Shown here in pieces: positions 46,892 to 56,100 of a stretch of 64,000 nucleotides of DNA. The position numbers and the translations under genes were made by a program. Under the pieces are notes generated by a model. That model was not told the origin of the DNA, ran no database searches, and saw only the letters and a list, made by a program, of their open reading frames with translations. Position 1 is the first letter of the stretch; every line of letters begins with the position of its first letter. Location of the stretch: assembly GCF_002499975.2 (NCBI RefSeq), contig NZ_CP052766.1, positions 1,240,001 through 1,304,000 of the forward strand, in the 5' to 3' direction. This DNA comes from Alteromonas pelagimontana (GTDB lineage: Bacteria > Pseudomonadota > Gammaproteobacteria > Enterobacterales > Alteromonadaceae).

Positions 46892-48601
46892 CTAATCTTT
46901 AAAAACCAGCTGTAGCATTACAGCGATAAATAAAAGCGCACTGACGCACTGCCAAACCAACACCGGCTTACGTTCAATTAAAGGCCGCTGTTTTTCCAGC
47001 AAACGAATTGTGTCGTCTGAACTTTCAAGCGCTGTTTCAAATTCAGAAAAGGCGGCGTAGCGGTTCACAGGATTTGGCTGCAGTGCCTTTTTTAAACATA
47101 CATCCAACCAGGCCGGCAAGTCAGGTCGTCCGCGAATCAAGGGCTTATATTCCCGGGCAAAAATGCCGCTGGATATCGTTTGACTTGCCGGTTGATACGG
47201 TAAGTCTCCGCACAGCATTTCATAGAGAACAGTAGCGCAGGAAAACTGATCACTGCGAAAATCAGCCGTATTGTGAAGTAAATATTCTGGCGCAATATAG
47301 TTCACCGCTCCCAAAGGCACTGTATGAGCCAGCTGCTCGCCTGTTTCCTCCTGAGCAGCCACAAGCACGGCACCAAAATCAATCAACTTGACTTCACCAT
47401 TGCCATTAATCATCACGTTTTCCGGCTTGACGTCCCGATGCACCATTTGTTGCCGCTGCAGCACTCGTAACGCCGCAATCAACTGCCTGGCAATACGCCG
47501 TACTTTATCCAGAGCCGGAGACGGATTATCAATCATCCATTGGCGTAACGTCTGCCCCTCAATGTACTCGCAAAGGTGATACATAAATCTGGCCGCAGCT
47601 GGCCTTGGAAAAATCTTCATTACATACGGGCTACGCAGATGTTGCCCAATCCATTCCTCTCGCAAGAAGCTGCTTAAATAAGCAGGATTATCGGCAAAAT
47701 ACTCAGAAGGTGTTTTCATGCTGAACAGCTGCCCGCTGTTGTCATCTATAACTTTATATAAACTGCTTCTGGTGCCGTTAAATAAAATTTCCAGCACTCG
47801 CATCCCTTCCAGCTTCATTCCGGGCTTCAGGGCGGGAGGTATGGCAAGACGAGTGAGTTGTTGGCAGACTTCATCAAGATTGGCACTGGGTAATCTATTA
47901 ACTTTCAACAACAGGCAGCTTAAATTGTCGTCACTGCCATTGGTCAATGCCGCCTGAACAATGTTGCGACTCGTCGCCTCCAGGTCCTGCGATTCTTCCT
48001 GTAACGCTGACTTCACTTGTTTGGTGGTGATAAACTGATGCACGCCATCAGTGGTCATCACAAAAATATCGTCTGGCTGTAAATCAATTTGTTTAAAATC
48101 GACGTCCAGATGAGGTTCAATTCCTAACGCTCTGGACAACACAGAACGCCTACCTTGCTTGATACAGTGATCCAGCGTTAGCTGTTCGAGATCGCCATTC
48201 TGATAACGGTAAATTCTCGAATCGCCTGCATGAAAAACAAATGCACTGTTTGACTTAAAAATGAGTCCGCTGAAGGTGGTAACGGCTTGGCTGCCGCCCC
48301 CGGTTGCAAACGCATTTTGACCATAACACCAGCGATTTACACTTTGCAGAACCTGTTGTGCAGAACGCTTTACTGTCCAGGTGACCGGCGTTTGCAGGTA
48401 ATCCAGCACGAAAGTAGTTACGGCAGAGTTAGCGGCTTCCTTAGCCTTAGCGCAGGCAGAAACGCCATCAGCCATGGCCGCCACTACGCCTTTTTCTTTA
48501 AGCTGGCTGCCCTGACCATGCCAGACAGCAAAAGCATCCTGATTTTCAGATTTCACACCGGCGCTACTGTAACCCCCGTAAGAAAGAGATAAATCTGCCA
48601 A
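46892..48601 (-). CDS. PP2C phosphatase - Ser/Thr kinase fusion with C-terminal membrane anchor
   Basis: The 569-residue protein joins a PP2C phosphatase (about 1-240: SENQDAFAVWHG, AAMADGVSACAKA, FVFHAGDSRIYR, TDGVHQF) to a Hanks-type kinase (about 265-530: HRDVKPENVMINGNG, LIDFGAV, PEYL). It ends in a hydrophobic helix (VSALLFIAVMLQLVF). The kinase N-lobe is short and lacks a clear glycine loop. It starts with TTG, with AAGGA 7 bases upstream, 9 bp after narK. Such fusions recur next to nitrate transporter genes (for example PA1782 in Pseudomonas), so it may control nitrate uptake or reduction by reversible phosphorylation; that is inference. Confidence 0.88.
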   Translation of the reverse strand: MADLSLSYGGYSSAGVKSENQDAFAVWHGQGSQLKEKGVVAAMADGVSACAKAKEAANSAVTTFVLDYLQTPVTWTVKRSAQQVLQSVNRWCYGQNAFATGGGSQAVTTFSGLIFKSNSAFVFHAGDSRIYRYQNGDLEQLTLDHCIKQGRRSVLSRALGIEPHLDVDFKQIDLQPDDIFVMTTDGVHQFITTKQVKSALQEESQDLEATSRNIVQAALTNGSDDNLSCLLLKVNRLPSANLDEVCQQLTRLAIPPALKPGMKLEGMRVLEILFNGTRSSLYKVIDDNSGQLFSMKTPSEYFADNPAYLSSFLREEWIGQHLRSPYVMKIFPRPAAARFMYHLCEYIEGQTLRQWMIDNPSPALDKVRRIARQLIAALRVLQRQQMVHRDVKPENVMINGNGEVKLIDFGAVLVAAQEETGEQLAHTVPLGAVNYIAPEYLLHNTADFRSDQFSCATVLYEMLCGDLPYQPASQTISSGIFAREYKPLIRGRPDLPAWLDVCLKKALQPNPVNRYAAFSEFETALESSDDTIRLLEKQRPLIERKPVLVWQCVSALLFIAVMLQLVFKD

Positions 48602-48610
48602 CGTTATTCC

Positions 48611-50077
48611 TTAGGTAACCTGAATCAGTTCCACAGTGCCGTCTTCATTCACTTCTGTCATCGTGCCTGCAGGTTCTTGCATGAACAGCAAAGCAACAAA
48701 ACCCAGTACTGCGGTGCAGCCGATTACCATAAAGAAGGTAGAAGCATCCACCAGTGAATACACAGTTAAATAAGTGACCGCTCCCACATTGCCGTAGGCG
48801 CCAGTCATACCCGCAATTTGTCCGGTAAGGCGGCGCTTAATTAGCGGCACAGCCGCAAACACAGCGCCCTCTCCCGACTGCACAAAAAAGGAACACAGCA
48901 TGACTGCGAGTACGGCTAACCAGGTAGGCCAGCCCGGATTAATGGTGCTTAGCAAAAAGTAGCCAGCCGCCAAACCGGCGGTCAAAATGAGTAAGGTTTT
49001 TTTGCGTCCAAAGTTATCTGAAATGACGCCGCCCGCAGGTCGAGACATCAGGTTCATAAACGCGTACATGCCAGCCAGCAACCCGGCTGTTGCCATATTT
49101 AACGTAAAGGTTTCAGCAAAAAAGGCCGGCAGCATGGAAATAACCGCCAGCTCGGAACCAAAAGTGGCGAAATAAAGAATATTCAGTACGGCAACCTGCT
49201 TGAATGAATAACGATGGATGGCGGGCACAGGCTGTTTAAAAATACTGGCATTTGCGCGAAACGTAGAATAAGCATCAAACAGGTACAAAGCGATAAGCGA
49301 GGTATAAATGGCATTGCAGAGTGTATCTCCCAGCCATCCCACGCCAGCCGCAGAAAGCTTCCAGTTGAGCAACGCTAAAGCCAGGTACATCGGTGTTTTC
49401 ATAACCAGCAGAAATAGAAAATCCCCTTTGCTGGTTACTTCCATACCGCCTAAATTTTTTGGCCGAAAGTAGGTTGCACCTTTGGGTGTATCCGACACAT
49501 TTACATAATAAATCACACCAAAAATGAGCGATAGCACGCCGGTTATAGCAATGGCGTAGCGCCAGCCATTGTCTCCTCCTAACAGCAGCGCCAAAGTCGG
49601 CAATGTGAATGCCGCAGCCGCCGAACCGAAGTTTCCCCAGCCGCCATAAATTCCCTCGGCAGCGCCCAGCTCTCCTGGCGGAAACCACTCACTTACCATG
49701 CGAATGCCAATTACAAAGCCCGCGCCGATAAACCCTAATGCAAAACGAGCGATGGCCAGTTGGGTAAAATCCGTAGCCAGAGCAAACGCAAAACAGGGAA
49801 TGGAGCAAACTATCAGTAGCGATGAATAGACGATTCTGGGGCCAAATTTATCTGTCAGTGCGCCTATTACCACTCTGGCGGGAATGGTCAGCGCCACATT
49901 CAAAATCAATAAGGTTTTCCAGTCATCAACTGACAGCCCAAGGTCTTCTACAATAAGCTGCTTCAGCGGCGCCATATTGAACCAGACAAGAAACGTGATG
50001 AAGAAAACCATCCAGGACAAATGCAGAATTTTCATTTTCCCGGTAAAGGACGCTAGATTGAATTTTTCGTTACTCAT
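48611..50077 (-). CDS. narK: nitrate/nitrite MFS transporter NarK/NasA type
   Basis: The 488-residue inner-membrane protein has twelve hydrophobic segments and NNP-family motifs: FVIGIRMVSEWFPPGELGAAEGIYGGWGN-type region (read as GIRMVSEWFPP and GIYGGWGNFGSA), VIGALTDKFGPR after TM2, and GQIAGMTGAYGNVGAV (second nitrate signature). It should import nitrate for assimilation. The gene has its own sigma-54 promoter, NtrC-like sites and ANTAR-type leader upstream, and is followed at 9 bp by the phosphatase-kinase gene. Some annotators would name it nasA. Confidence 0.93.
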   Translation of the reverse strand: MSNEKFNLASFTGKMKILHLSWMVFFITFLVWFNMAPLKQLIVEDLGLSVDDWKTLLILNVALTIPARVVIGALTDKFGPRIVYSSLLIVCSIPCFAFALATDFTQLAIARFALGFIGAGFVIGIRMVSEWFPPGELGAAEGIYGGWGNFGSAAAAFTLPTLALLLGGDNGWRYAIAITGVLSLIFGVIYYVNVSDTPKGATYFRPKNLGGMEVTSKGDFLFLLVMKTPMYLALALLNWKLSAAGVGWLGDTLCNAIYTSLIALYLFDAYSTFRANASIFKQPVPAIHRYSFKQVAVLNILYFATFGSELAVISMLPAFFAETFTLNMATAGLLAGMYAFMNLMSRPAGGVISDNFGRKKTLLILTAGLAAGYFLLSTINPGWPTWLAVLAVMLCSFFVQSGEGAVFAAVPLIKRRLTGQIAGMTGAYGNVGAVTYLTVYSLVDASTFFMVIGCTAVLGFVALLFMQEPAGTMTEVNEDGTVELIQVT

Positions 50078-50101
50078 AAAAGTTTCACTTTTGTTCGAGT
50101 C

Positions 50102-50170
50102 AAAAAAAAACCCACAAGCTAGATGAACATGTCATCTCGCATTGTGGGCTTCGTTGCCGGGTATCAACCC
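50102..50170 (-). promoter_or_regulatory. ANTAR-type RNA leader with overlapping terminator, narK
   Basis: On the minus strand GGC-AACGAA-GCC (50147-50158) is a hexaloop hairpin with A1 and G4. Its right arm overlaps the terminator CCCACAA/TTGTGGG (50111-50148; the inner stem AGATGA/TCATCT stacks inside), followed by nine T and GACTCG. Just upstream GGG-TTGATA-CCC (50159-50170) is a candidate first hairpin, but its loop does not fit A1/G4. The terminator ends about 25 bp before the narK start. Confidence 0.75.
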
Positions 50171-50240
50171 TAAGGCTGATTAGCTAAATTGTATAAATGG
50201 GATTGAGTACGACTGCTGACAATCCTATTGCAGATGAGTA

Positions 50241-50258
50241 AAGCACCTTTAGTGCCAA
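50241..50258 (-). promoter_or_regulatory. sigma-54 (-24/-12) promoter of narK
   Basis: The minus strand reads TTGGCACTAAAGGTGCTT: GG and GC are exactly 10 bases apart, and TTGGCAC is the consensus -24 box. The expected start of transcription is near 50,230, giving a leader of about 150 bases. Confidence 0.82.
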
Positions 50259-50320
50259 CCAGAGAAAACGTTAACAAACAAATGGTTATAGGAATCTCTA
50301 GTAGGCACTGAATACTTTTT

Positions 50321-50359
50321 TGAATCAAGATAGTGCAGCGGATGCACTTTATGTGGACA
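50321..50359 (-). promoter_or_regulatory. two NtrC-like enhancer sites upstream of narK
   Basis: Two 17-bp elements fit the TGCAC-N7-GTGCA pattern in part: TGAATCAAGATAGTGCA (50321-50337) and TGCACTTTATGTGGACA (50343-50359). Their centres are 22 bp apart, about two helical turns, and 73 and 95 bp from the -24 GG. Each has one perfect half-site. The rest of the 50078-50486 gap shows only a weak hairpin after the aldo/keto reductase gene. Confidence 0.6.
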
Positions 50360-50486
50360 TAAAGCTGGTTAACGAGCTTTCGCCTTACATAACCGGCAAA
50401 AGTTGATGAATGGAAGTGGCTTGGAGTTGATGAATAAAAAGGTAATAAGTGGCCGTTCAGGGAAACACGCCACTTTTAAACTTTTA

Positions 50487-51365
50487 TTAATTAGGAACAG
50501 GCCGGGATAAATTCGATTCTGTAGCCGTGTCTGGATCATCACCAAAGCGATGGTTCTTGTTCAAATTATCAATGGCGGTAAGTTCTTCGTCCGTTAAAGT
50601 GAAACCATAATTCAGATTCCCTTTCATATGCTTTTCGCTTTCGGCTTTTGGAATCACAATTCGCCCTTGTTGCAGATCCCAGGCAAGAATAATTTGACCC
50701 GCTGAAACCCCGTATTTTTCTGCTAGCTTCGTGATTACCGGATCAGAAATCGGTTTTTCGCTGTTATCGACTCCGCTCCAGGAGCCTGATCCTAGCGGCG
50801 ACCAGCAAGACACCACCATGCCTTTACTTTCACAGTATTCCACCAGCGCTTTTTGCGTAAGATAAGGATGTAACTCTAACTGATTATAAACGGGTTTAAT
50901 TTCTGCAAAACCCATCAGCTGCTGAATGTCCGATTTTCTGAAGTTCGATAGCCCCAGAGAACGGGCGCGGCCTTCGCGATGTAACTGCTCCATTGCCTGC
51001 CAAGTCGCCTGCGTTTTTTCCGGGTATGGCCAATGCACCAGGTATAAATCGACATAATCCATGTTCAGGCGGTTAAGGCTTTCTTCCATCGCCTGCAGAG
51101 TATTTTCATGACCCTGCTGGGTGTCCCACACTTTGGTGGTAACAAAAAATTCCTTGCGCGGAATGCCTGATTCGGCAATCGCTTGTCCTACACTTCGCTC
51201 GTTTCCGTATAACGCTGCCGTATCGATGTGCCGATAACCCATCTCAATTGCTTTAAGGACTGTATCTTTTACAAATTCATTATCTTGCTGAAATTCGCCT
51301 ATTGCGGCGGTTCCGAATCCGATTTGCGGCATACTTCGTCCATCACATAACTTTAGGGTGCGCAT
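50487..51365 (-). CDS. aldo/keto reductase (2,5-diketogluconate reductase type)
   Basis: The 292-residue TIM-barrel NADPH enzyme has GYRHIDTAALYGNE (Asp and Tyr of the catalytic tetrad), TKVW (Lys), LVHWPYP (His), the LGLSNFRKSDIQQL signature and the C-terminal IVIPKAESEKHMKGNL that holds the NADP phosphate. It reduces aldehydes or ketones; the substrate is unknown. It lies 55 bp after the trpD2-like gene on the same strand, so it may be read through from the nir operon, but it has no known part in nitrate use. Confidence 0.9.
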   Translation of the reverse strand: MRTLKLCDGRSMPQIGFGTAAIGEFQQDNEFVKDTVLKAIEMGYRHIDTAALYGNERSVGQAIAESGIPRKEFFVTTKVWDTQQGHENTLQAMEESLNRLNMDYVDLYLVHWPYPEKTQATWQAMEQLHREGRARSLGLSNFRKSDIQQLMGFAEIKPVYNQLELHPYLTQKALVEYCESKGMVVSCWSPLGSGSWSGVDNSEKPISDPVITKLAEKYGVSAGQIILAWDLQQGRIVIPKAESEKHMKGNLNYGFTLTDEELTAIDNLNKNHRFGDDPDTATESNLSRPVPN

Positions 51366-51420
51366 AATATTCTCCGGCTAAATGGATTATTACCCGCCAG
51401 GCAGGGAGACGAGATCACTT

Positions 51421-52419
51421 TTAGGCACAGGCGGAAAACGGCAACCGATGAACATCGCGGGATTCCCACAACTGGCGGGATTTACTCTGCGCCTCAGCAA
51501 CATCTAAATTTTCTGTTAGCATAAGATAACTGGTAAGGGTGGCAGAGACGGATTGCTCGGCATACTTGTGGGCTTTTTCTTTGCGCCAAACCGCGAGCAT
51601 GGTCTTCACGTCCATGTCTTTATCTTTCATTGCCCAACCGGTGTTGGATTCGGGCAGCATGATTGCTTTTGTGTTTCCCTGGCGGGTAAAGAATAGTTCC
51701 GTGGGCCTTTCACTGTTTACTTCGGGATCGCCGCCATCACCACGAAAACACAGCGAATCGTAAGCGGGAAACTGTTCGTTTACGCGTGTATGTTTATGGT
51801 CTAAGTGCATATGATAAACCCCCTGCACACTGAAGGGTGCGCCGCTAGGATTAAGCAAACGCGCCAGTGTGTTGGCGCAGGAACGTAAGCCAAACTCCTC
51901 TCGCAGTTTTATTACCTTGTTTAGCGGCGGCAGAAATGCGTTCATATCCAGGTAACTCACACCATAAGCACGTATTTGCCCGGCGGCTGCCGGTATTGAC
52001 TCTACCGTCGGCAGGCCCAGCGTGGGCAAAACGTGGCTGGCATACATTCGGCCGCTACCCGGCTCTTCGGCACCATGTAAAAATACCGTTGTGCCGCTTG
52101 TTACAAGGCAGGCAACAGCCAAAAGATACCAAGGCAACTGACGACGTTTACCGGCATAGCAACCAATATCTAGCTTGACCTGTATGTTTGCTGTGCCAGG
52201 TTCAAGATACTGGCGGCACGCCTGAATAAAGCCGGTAATTTCTTCCGGAGTTTCTTCCCGAGTGCGTAACAACATTAAAAACGCACCGCGCTGATCAGGA
52301 GTAATTTCGCCTTTTAGCAGCATACTCATCGCGGTAAATGCTTCTTCCTGCGTCAGGCTGCGGCTACCTTTCTGGCCTTTACCGATAATCTTTATATACT
52401 GGCTAAACAAATGAGACAT
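51421..52419 (-). CDS. TrpD2/YbiB-like glycosyl transferase family protein in the nitrate operon
   Basis: The 332-residue protein is built like anthranilate phosphoribosyltransferase: an N-terminal helical domain (LTQEEAFTAMSMLLKGEITP, FLMLLRTREETPEEITGFI) and a glycosyltransferase 3 barrel (VTSGTTVFLHGAEEPGSGRM, GLRSCANTLARLLNPSGAP). It lacks the GTGG phosphoribosyl loop of true TrpD, where LDIGCYAGKRRQLP stands instead. YbiB/TrpD2 relatives bind nucleic acid rather than anthranilate. It overlaps cobA by 17 bp in the nir-nas operon, as in several other proteobacteria. Its job there is unknown. Confidence 0.8.
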   Translation of the reverse strand: MSHLFSQYIKIIGKGQKGSRSLTQEEAFTAMSMLLKGEITPDQRGAFLMLLRTREETPEEITGFIQACRQYLEPGTANIQVKLDIGCYAGKRRQLPWYLLAVACLVTSGTTVFLHGAEEPGSGRMYASHVLPTLGLPTVESIPAAAGQIRAYGVSYLDMNAFLPPLNKVIKLREEFGLRSCANTLARLLNPSGAPFSVQGVYHMHLDHKHTRVNEQFPAYDSLCFRGDGGDPEVNSERPTELFFTRQGNTKAIMLPESNTGWAMKDKDMDVKTMLAVWRKEKAHKYAEQSVSATLTSYLMLTENLDVAEAQSKSRQLWESRDVHRLPFSACA

Positions 52420-53293
52420 GGGAGTAATGCTTCAATAGTTCCGGACTTACCTGCTGACGGGAGTGTATGACCTCACCAAATATCAGCAAAGCAGGACCTT
52501 CAATTTGGGCCTCGGCTACACTGGGCGCAATGGTTGTTAAGGTGCCAGTAATAACCCGTTGATTGTGACAACAGGCATTTTCAACCACGGCTACCGGCAA
52601 ATCAAGTGCTACTCCCACATCTGCTAGTCGGCTGGTGATCATGCCAAGCCTTTTAAGCCCCATATACATGACCACTGTCTCGTTCTTCATGGCGGCAGCA
52701 ATGCTCGTCCAATCCGGCTCTTTGGTGGGATCTTGAAGGTGCGCTGTCATTAACCTGACTGTTTGTGCACAACGACGGTCCGTCAGCGGAATGCCGGTGT
52801 AGGCTGATGCGCCAGAGGCTGCGGTAATGCCCGGAACAATAGCAAAAGGAATATTGTTTGCGCTCAACGCCTCTGTTTCTTCACACGTGCGGGCAAATAC
52901 CGCAGGGTCGCCGCCTTTTAAACGCACCACGGTATATCCTGCTTTGCCTAATGCTACCAGTCGCTGGCAAATATCCTGCTGAGGCATACTGTGTTTGCCG
53001 CTACGCTTGCCCACGAACTCGGTCTTCACGTGCCGGGGGATCATCGCCAAGACTGAAGCATCCACTAACCAGTCAAACAATACTATGTCAGCCACCTGCA
53101 GTAACTTGTGTGCCTTTACTGTGAGAAGGTCGGCGTCTCCCGGCCCGGCCCCCACAATAAACACCTTTCCTTCTGCTGACGCTTCACGGCTGTGAGAAAA
53201 ATCCCGCTGGGCAGCTTTACGGCGAATGCTCTCTACCACGCGAAAAACAAGGTTTGGAAAACGTGCTACCTGTGCGGCAATACTGTATGTCAT
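52403..53293 (-). CDS. cobA: uroporphyrinogen-III C-methyltransferase (SUMT)
   Basis: SUMT makes precorrin-2 from uroporphyrinogen III, the first step to siroheme, the cofactor of NirB. The 296-residue protein has GKVFIVGAGPGDADLLTVKA, VRLKGGDPAVFARTCEE, VVPGITAASGASAYTGIPLT and VVMYMGLKRL. About 45 residues precede the catalytic domain, an extension not usual in stand-alone SUMT. It overlaps nasA by 4 bp (ATGA) and trpD2-like by 17 bp. CysG-type dehydrogenase and ferrochelatase parts are not in it, so those steps must come from elsewhere. Confidence 0.94.
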   Translation of the reverse strand: MTYSIAAQVARFPNLVFRVVESIRRKAAQRDFSHSREASAEGKVFIVGAGPGDADLLTVKAHKLLQVADIVLFDWLVDASVLAMIPRHVKTEFVGKRSGKHSMPQQDICQRLVALGKAGYTVVRLKGGDPAVFARTCEETEALSANNIPFAIVPGITAASGASAYTGIPLTDRRCAQTVRLMTAHLQDPTKEPDWTSIAAAMKNETVVMYMGLKRLGMITSRLADVGVALDLPVAVVENACCHNQRVITGTLTTIAPSVAEAQIEGPALLIFGEVIHSRQQVSPELLKHYSHVSFV

Positions 53294-56061
53294 GATAAAG
53301 CTCCCTCATCAATTGAGTGAAGTAAAACGCGGGCATCGGCTTGCTGATCAATCATTCTTTTCAGCTCAGAGCGACAGGAACCGCAGTTTGTGCCACATTG
53401 AAGCTGATCTCCCAGCGCGTCAACGGTGGCAGCTCCGGCTTCAATAGCGTCGTTAATCGTTTTTTGCCGAACATTAAAACAGCTACAAATCTGAGGGCCG
53501 AGTAAATAAGCTTCATCAGGCTGCCCCCGCAGTAGTGCAGCAAGTGTTGCATCTGGTAGGTCAGCAGAGGTAGCAAAGAGGCTGTCTAACCATTCAAGCG
53601 GCATCGCCTGTGCGTTAGAATCTGTCCAGACAACCGCTGCCAAAATCTCATTCTGCAGTATGACTGCCGAGGCTTTATCATCCTGCTGGCGGGTTAACAT
53701 AATGCAGTTTTCTGGCAGCACAGATTGCCACTTCTGCAGCAAATCTTCGGCTTTAGCGTAACTTGCCACCTGTGCGCTTTCACAATGTTCAGCGGGAATT
53801 TTTACCCAATAATCAGCCACATCGGTAAGCTGAGAAAGCAACGCAGAGTTTCGCACAGCGATTTGCCCGCCAGTGGTGAACGCAGCGGGTTGAATAGCCA
53901 CCGCTGCATGCTTGAGTTCAGGCTGACCGGAAATTTCGTCGTTCGCTCCATTAAACAGGGCGCCAATCTGGCAATGCGATCCCCATGCTTTTGACCAGTG
54001 AATAGGTGCGAACACTTCACCTTTGCGCTGGCGCGTCTCCAGGGTTACAGGCAAGATAGTCGTCATCCCACCACTACTCGCGGCTGACAATGCGGCTAAA
54101 TCACCTTCTTTTAATGAGAGCTTTTCTGCATCATCCGGGTGCATAGCCAGCGTAGCCTGGGCAGTATGACGAAAAAGTTTGGCGGCTTTACCGGTGCGGG
54201 TCATGGTATGCCATTGATCCCTTAGCCGTCCGGAATTAAGCACAAACGGGAATGCTTCACAGGTAAGCTGCGCAGGAGCTGCTGGCTGGATGGCGATAAA
54301 ATTTGCACGCCGGTCAGCGGTAAAAAATTTGCCATCGCTAAAAAGTCTTTCTGTTCCCTGACAAGTGGCGTCAGCTACTGGCCATTGGGTGGGCGACAGG
54401 CGATCATACTCAGAAACCGTCATGCCACTTAAACCGCACAGATTGAGCGCCCGCTCGCCATGATTTTTGTAGGTAGTCAGCCGGGTGTGCTCATCAAAAA
54501 TTTCGCTGACATGGGCGTAACTGAAGCTGTCAGCAAAGCCCATTTTACCGGCCACGTCACAAATAATTTGCCAGTCATGACGGGCTTCACCTGGTGCGGG
54601 TAATAATCCGCGCTGACGGGAAATTCTTCTTTCTGAATTTGTCACCGTACCGTCTTTTTCCGACCAACCTGTGGCGGGTAAAACAATATCGGCAAAAGCT
54701 AAGGTGTCGGTATTGGCAACAATATCCGACACCACTACCGTCTCACACTTTTCCAAGGCGGCTTCTATTTGCGGCCGGTTTGGCATACTGACCACTGGAT
54801 TGGTGGCCATGATCCAGACAAATTTAATGTCACCCGCCGCCATGCGTTCGAACATATCTACCGCCTTTAACCCCTGACGTTCGGCCATTACAGGTGATTG
54901 CCAGAAAGTCTGAACATTCTTTCGATGCTCGGCGTTATCTATGTCCATATGTGCTGCCAGCATGTTAGCCAATCCGCCAACTTCCCTTCCGCCCATCGCA
55001 TTGGGCTGGCCAGTGATAGAAAAAGGGCCACTGCCAGGTTTGCCGATTTTTCCGCTGGCAAGATGACAGTTTATAATGGCGTTACCTTTGTCTACCCCGG
55101 TGGTTGACTGGTTAATGCCCATAGAGAAAAAGGTGATTGCGGTGGTCTTTTTAGCAAACATTGTATAAAACTGTATAACGCTTGCTTCAGGTAAGTCGCA
55201 GTAATTGGCAACCGCGGCGGTACTCCACACCGACGCATTTTCTACCGCCGCTTCAAACCCGTTGGTGGAATCAGCAATAAACGTGTTGTCGGTATGGCCT
55301 TGAGTAACTAAAAAATGCAACAAGCCGTTAAAGAGAGCAGCGTCTGTGCCTGGTTTTAAAGGCAAATGCAGATCAGCTAAGGTGCTGCTGTCTGTAGCAC
55401 GAGGGTCGATAAGAACCACGTTAAGATCCGGGTTGCGCAGTTTTGCTCTTTCCATACGCTGGAATAAAACCGGGTGAGTCCAGGCAGCATTACTGCCTAC
55501 TAAAACCAGTAAATCCGTGTGCTCTAAATCGTTATAGCTGCAGGGAACCAGGTCCTCACCGAAAGCGCGTTTGTAAGCCGCCACCGCCGAAGACATGCAC
55601 AGCCGCGAATTGGTGTCGATATTGGCACTACCGATATACCCTTTCATCAGCTTGTTGGCAACATAGTAGTCTTCAGTAAGCAGTTGCCCGGAAACGTAGA
55701 ACGCCACTGCCTCCGGCCCATGTTTGGCAATGACATCTTTAATTTTTTCCGCCACCAAACCTGTGGCGGTGTCCCAGGAAACGTTTTTTCCTGCCACTGA
55801 AGGCGACAATAAGCGGTTTTCGGCACCGTTGGTTTGCAGAAGGTTAGTGCCTTTGATACATAAGCGTCCAAAATTCGCCGGATGTTCCGGCGTACCGGCC
55901 ACGCTTTTCAGGGAAGCGTTGCGGCCATCCTGCTGGCGAATAACATCTACGCCACAGCCAACACCGCAGTAGGGGCAAGTTGTCTGCCCTAACTGTTGTG
56001 TCCGTTTTGTTGTCGTCACTGGTATCAGCGTTGACAGTTCGTGGTGCTGGCTGTGATTCAT
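53290..56061 (-). CDS. nasA: assimilatory nitrate reductase catalytic subunit
   Basis: The 923-residue molybdoenzyme reduces nitrate to nitrite in the cytosol. It has the N-terminal 4Fe-4S motif CPYCGVGCGVDV, the Mo-bis-MGD domains (NTDSRLCMSSAVAAYKRAFG, NQSTTGVDKGNAIINCHLAS, FVWIMATNPVVSMPN, VLNSGRLRDQWHTMTRTGK) and a C-terminal BFD-like 2Fe-2S domain (CSCFNVRQKTINDAIEAG, CGTNCGSC). The BFD domain suggests electrons come through a flavoprotein or ferredoxin partner. It follows nirD by 39 bp and overlaps cobA by 4 bp. Also known as nasC in some species. No signal peptide. Confidence 0.95.
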   Translation of the reverse strand: MNHSQHHELSTLIPVTTTKRTQQLGQTTCPYCGVGCGVDVIRQQDGRNASLKSVAGTPEHPANFGRLCIKGTNLLQTNGAENRLLSPSVAGKNVSWDTATGLVAEKIKDVIAKHGPEAVAFYVSGQLLTEDYYVANKLMKGYIGSANIDTNSRLCMSSAVAAYKRAFGEDLVPCSYNDLEHTDLLVLVGSNAAWTHPVLFQRMERAKLRNPDLNVVLIDPRATDSSTLADLHLPLKPGTDAALFNGLLHFLVTQGHTDNTFIADSTNGFEAAVENASVWSTAAVANYCDLPEASVIQFYTMFAKKTTAITFFSMGINQSTTGVDKGNAIINCHLASGKIGKPGSGPFSITGQPNAMGGREVGGLANMLAAHMDIDNAEHRKNVQTFWQSPVMAERQGLKAVDMFERMAAGDIKFVWIMATNPVVSMPNRPQIEAALEKCETVVVSDIVANTDTLAFADIVLPATGWSEKDGTVTNSERRISRQRGLLPAPGEARHDWQIICDVAGKMGFADSFSYAHVSEIFDEHTRLTTYKNHGERALNLCGLSGMTVSEYDRLSPTQWPVADATCQGTERLFSDGKFFTADRRANFIAIQPAAPAQLTCEAFPFVLNSGRLRDQWHTMTRTGKAAKLFRHTAQATLAMHPDDAEKLSLKEGDLAALSAASSGGMTTILPVTLETRQRKGEVFAPIHWSKAWGSHCQIGALFNGANDEISGQPELKHAAVAIQPAAFTTGGQIAVRNSALLSQLTDVADYWVKIPAEHCESAQVASYAKAEDLLQKWQSVLPENCIMLTRQQDDKASAVILQNEILAAVVWTDSNAQAMPLEWLDSLFATSADLPDATLAALLRGQPDEAYLLGPQICSCFNVRQKTINDAIEAGAATVDALGDQLQCGTNCGSCRSELKRMIDQQADARVLLHSIDEGALS

Positions 56062-56100
56062 GATTTCGCTCTTTTGTTGTTAACTGCGTTTCATTTATTT

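Noticed and set aside
46930..46975. TTTGGCAGTGCGTCAGTGCGC as a sigma-54 promoter for the porin
   Set aside because: The distance from GG to GC is 12 rather than 10 bases and it lies within the kinase coding region.
50445..50475. AAGTGGC/GCCACTT hairpin as the terminator of the aldo/keto reductase gene
   Set aside because: The 15-base loop and the lack of a T run make it weak.
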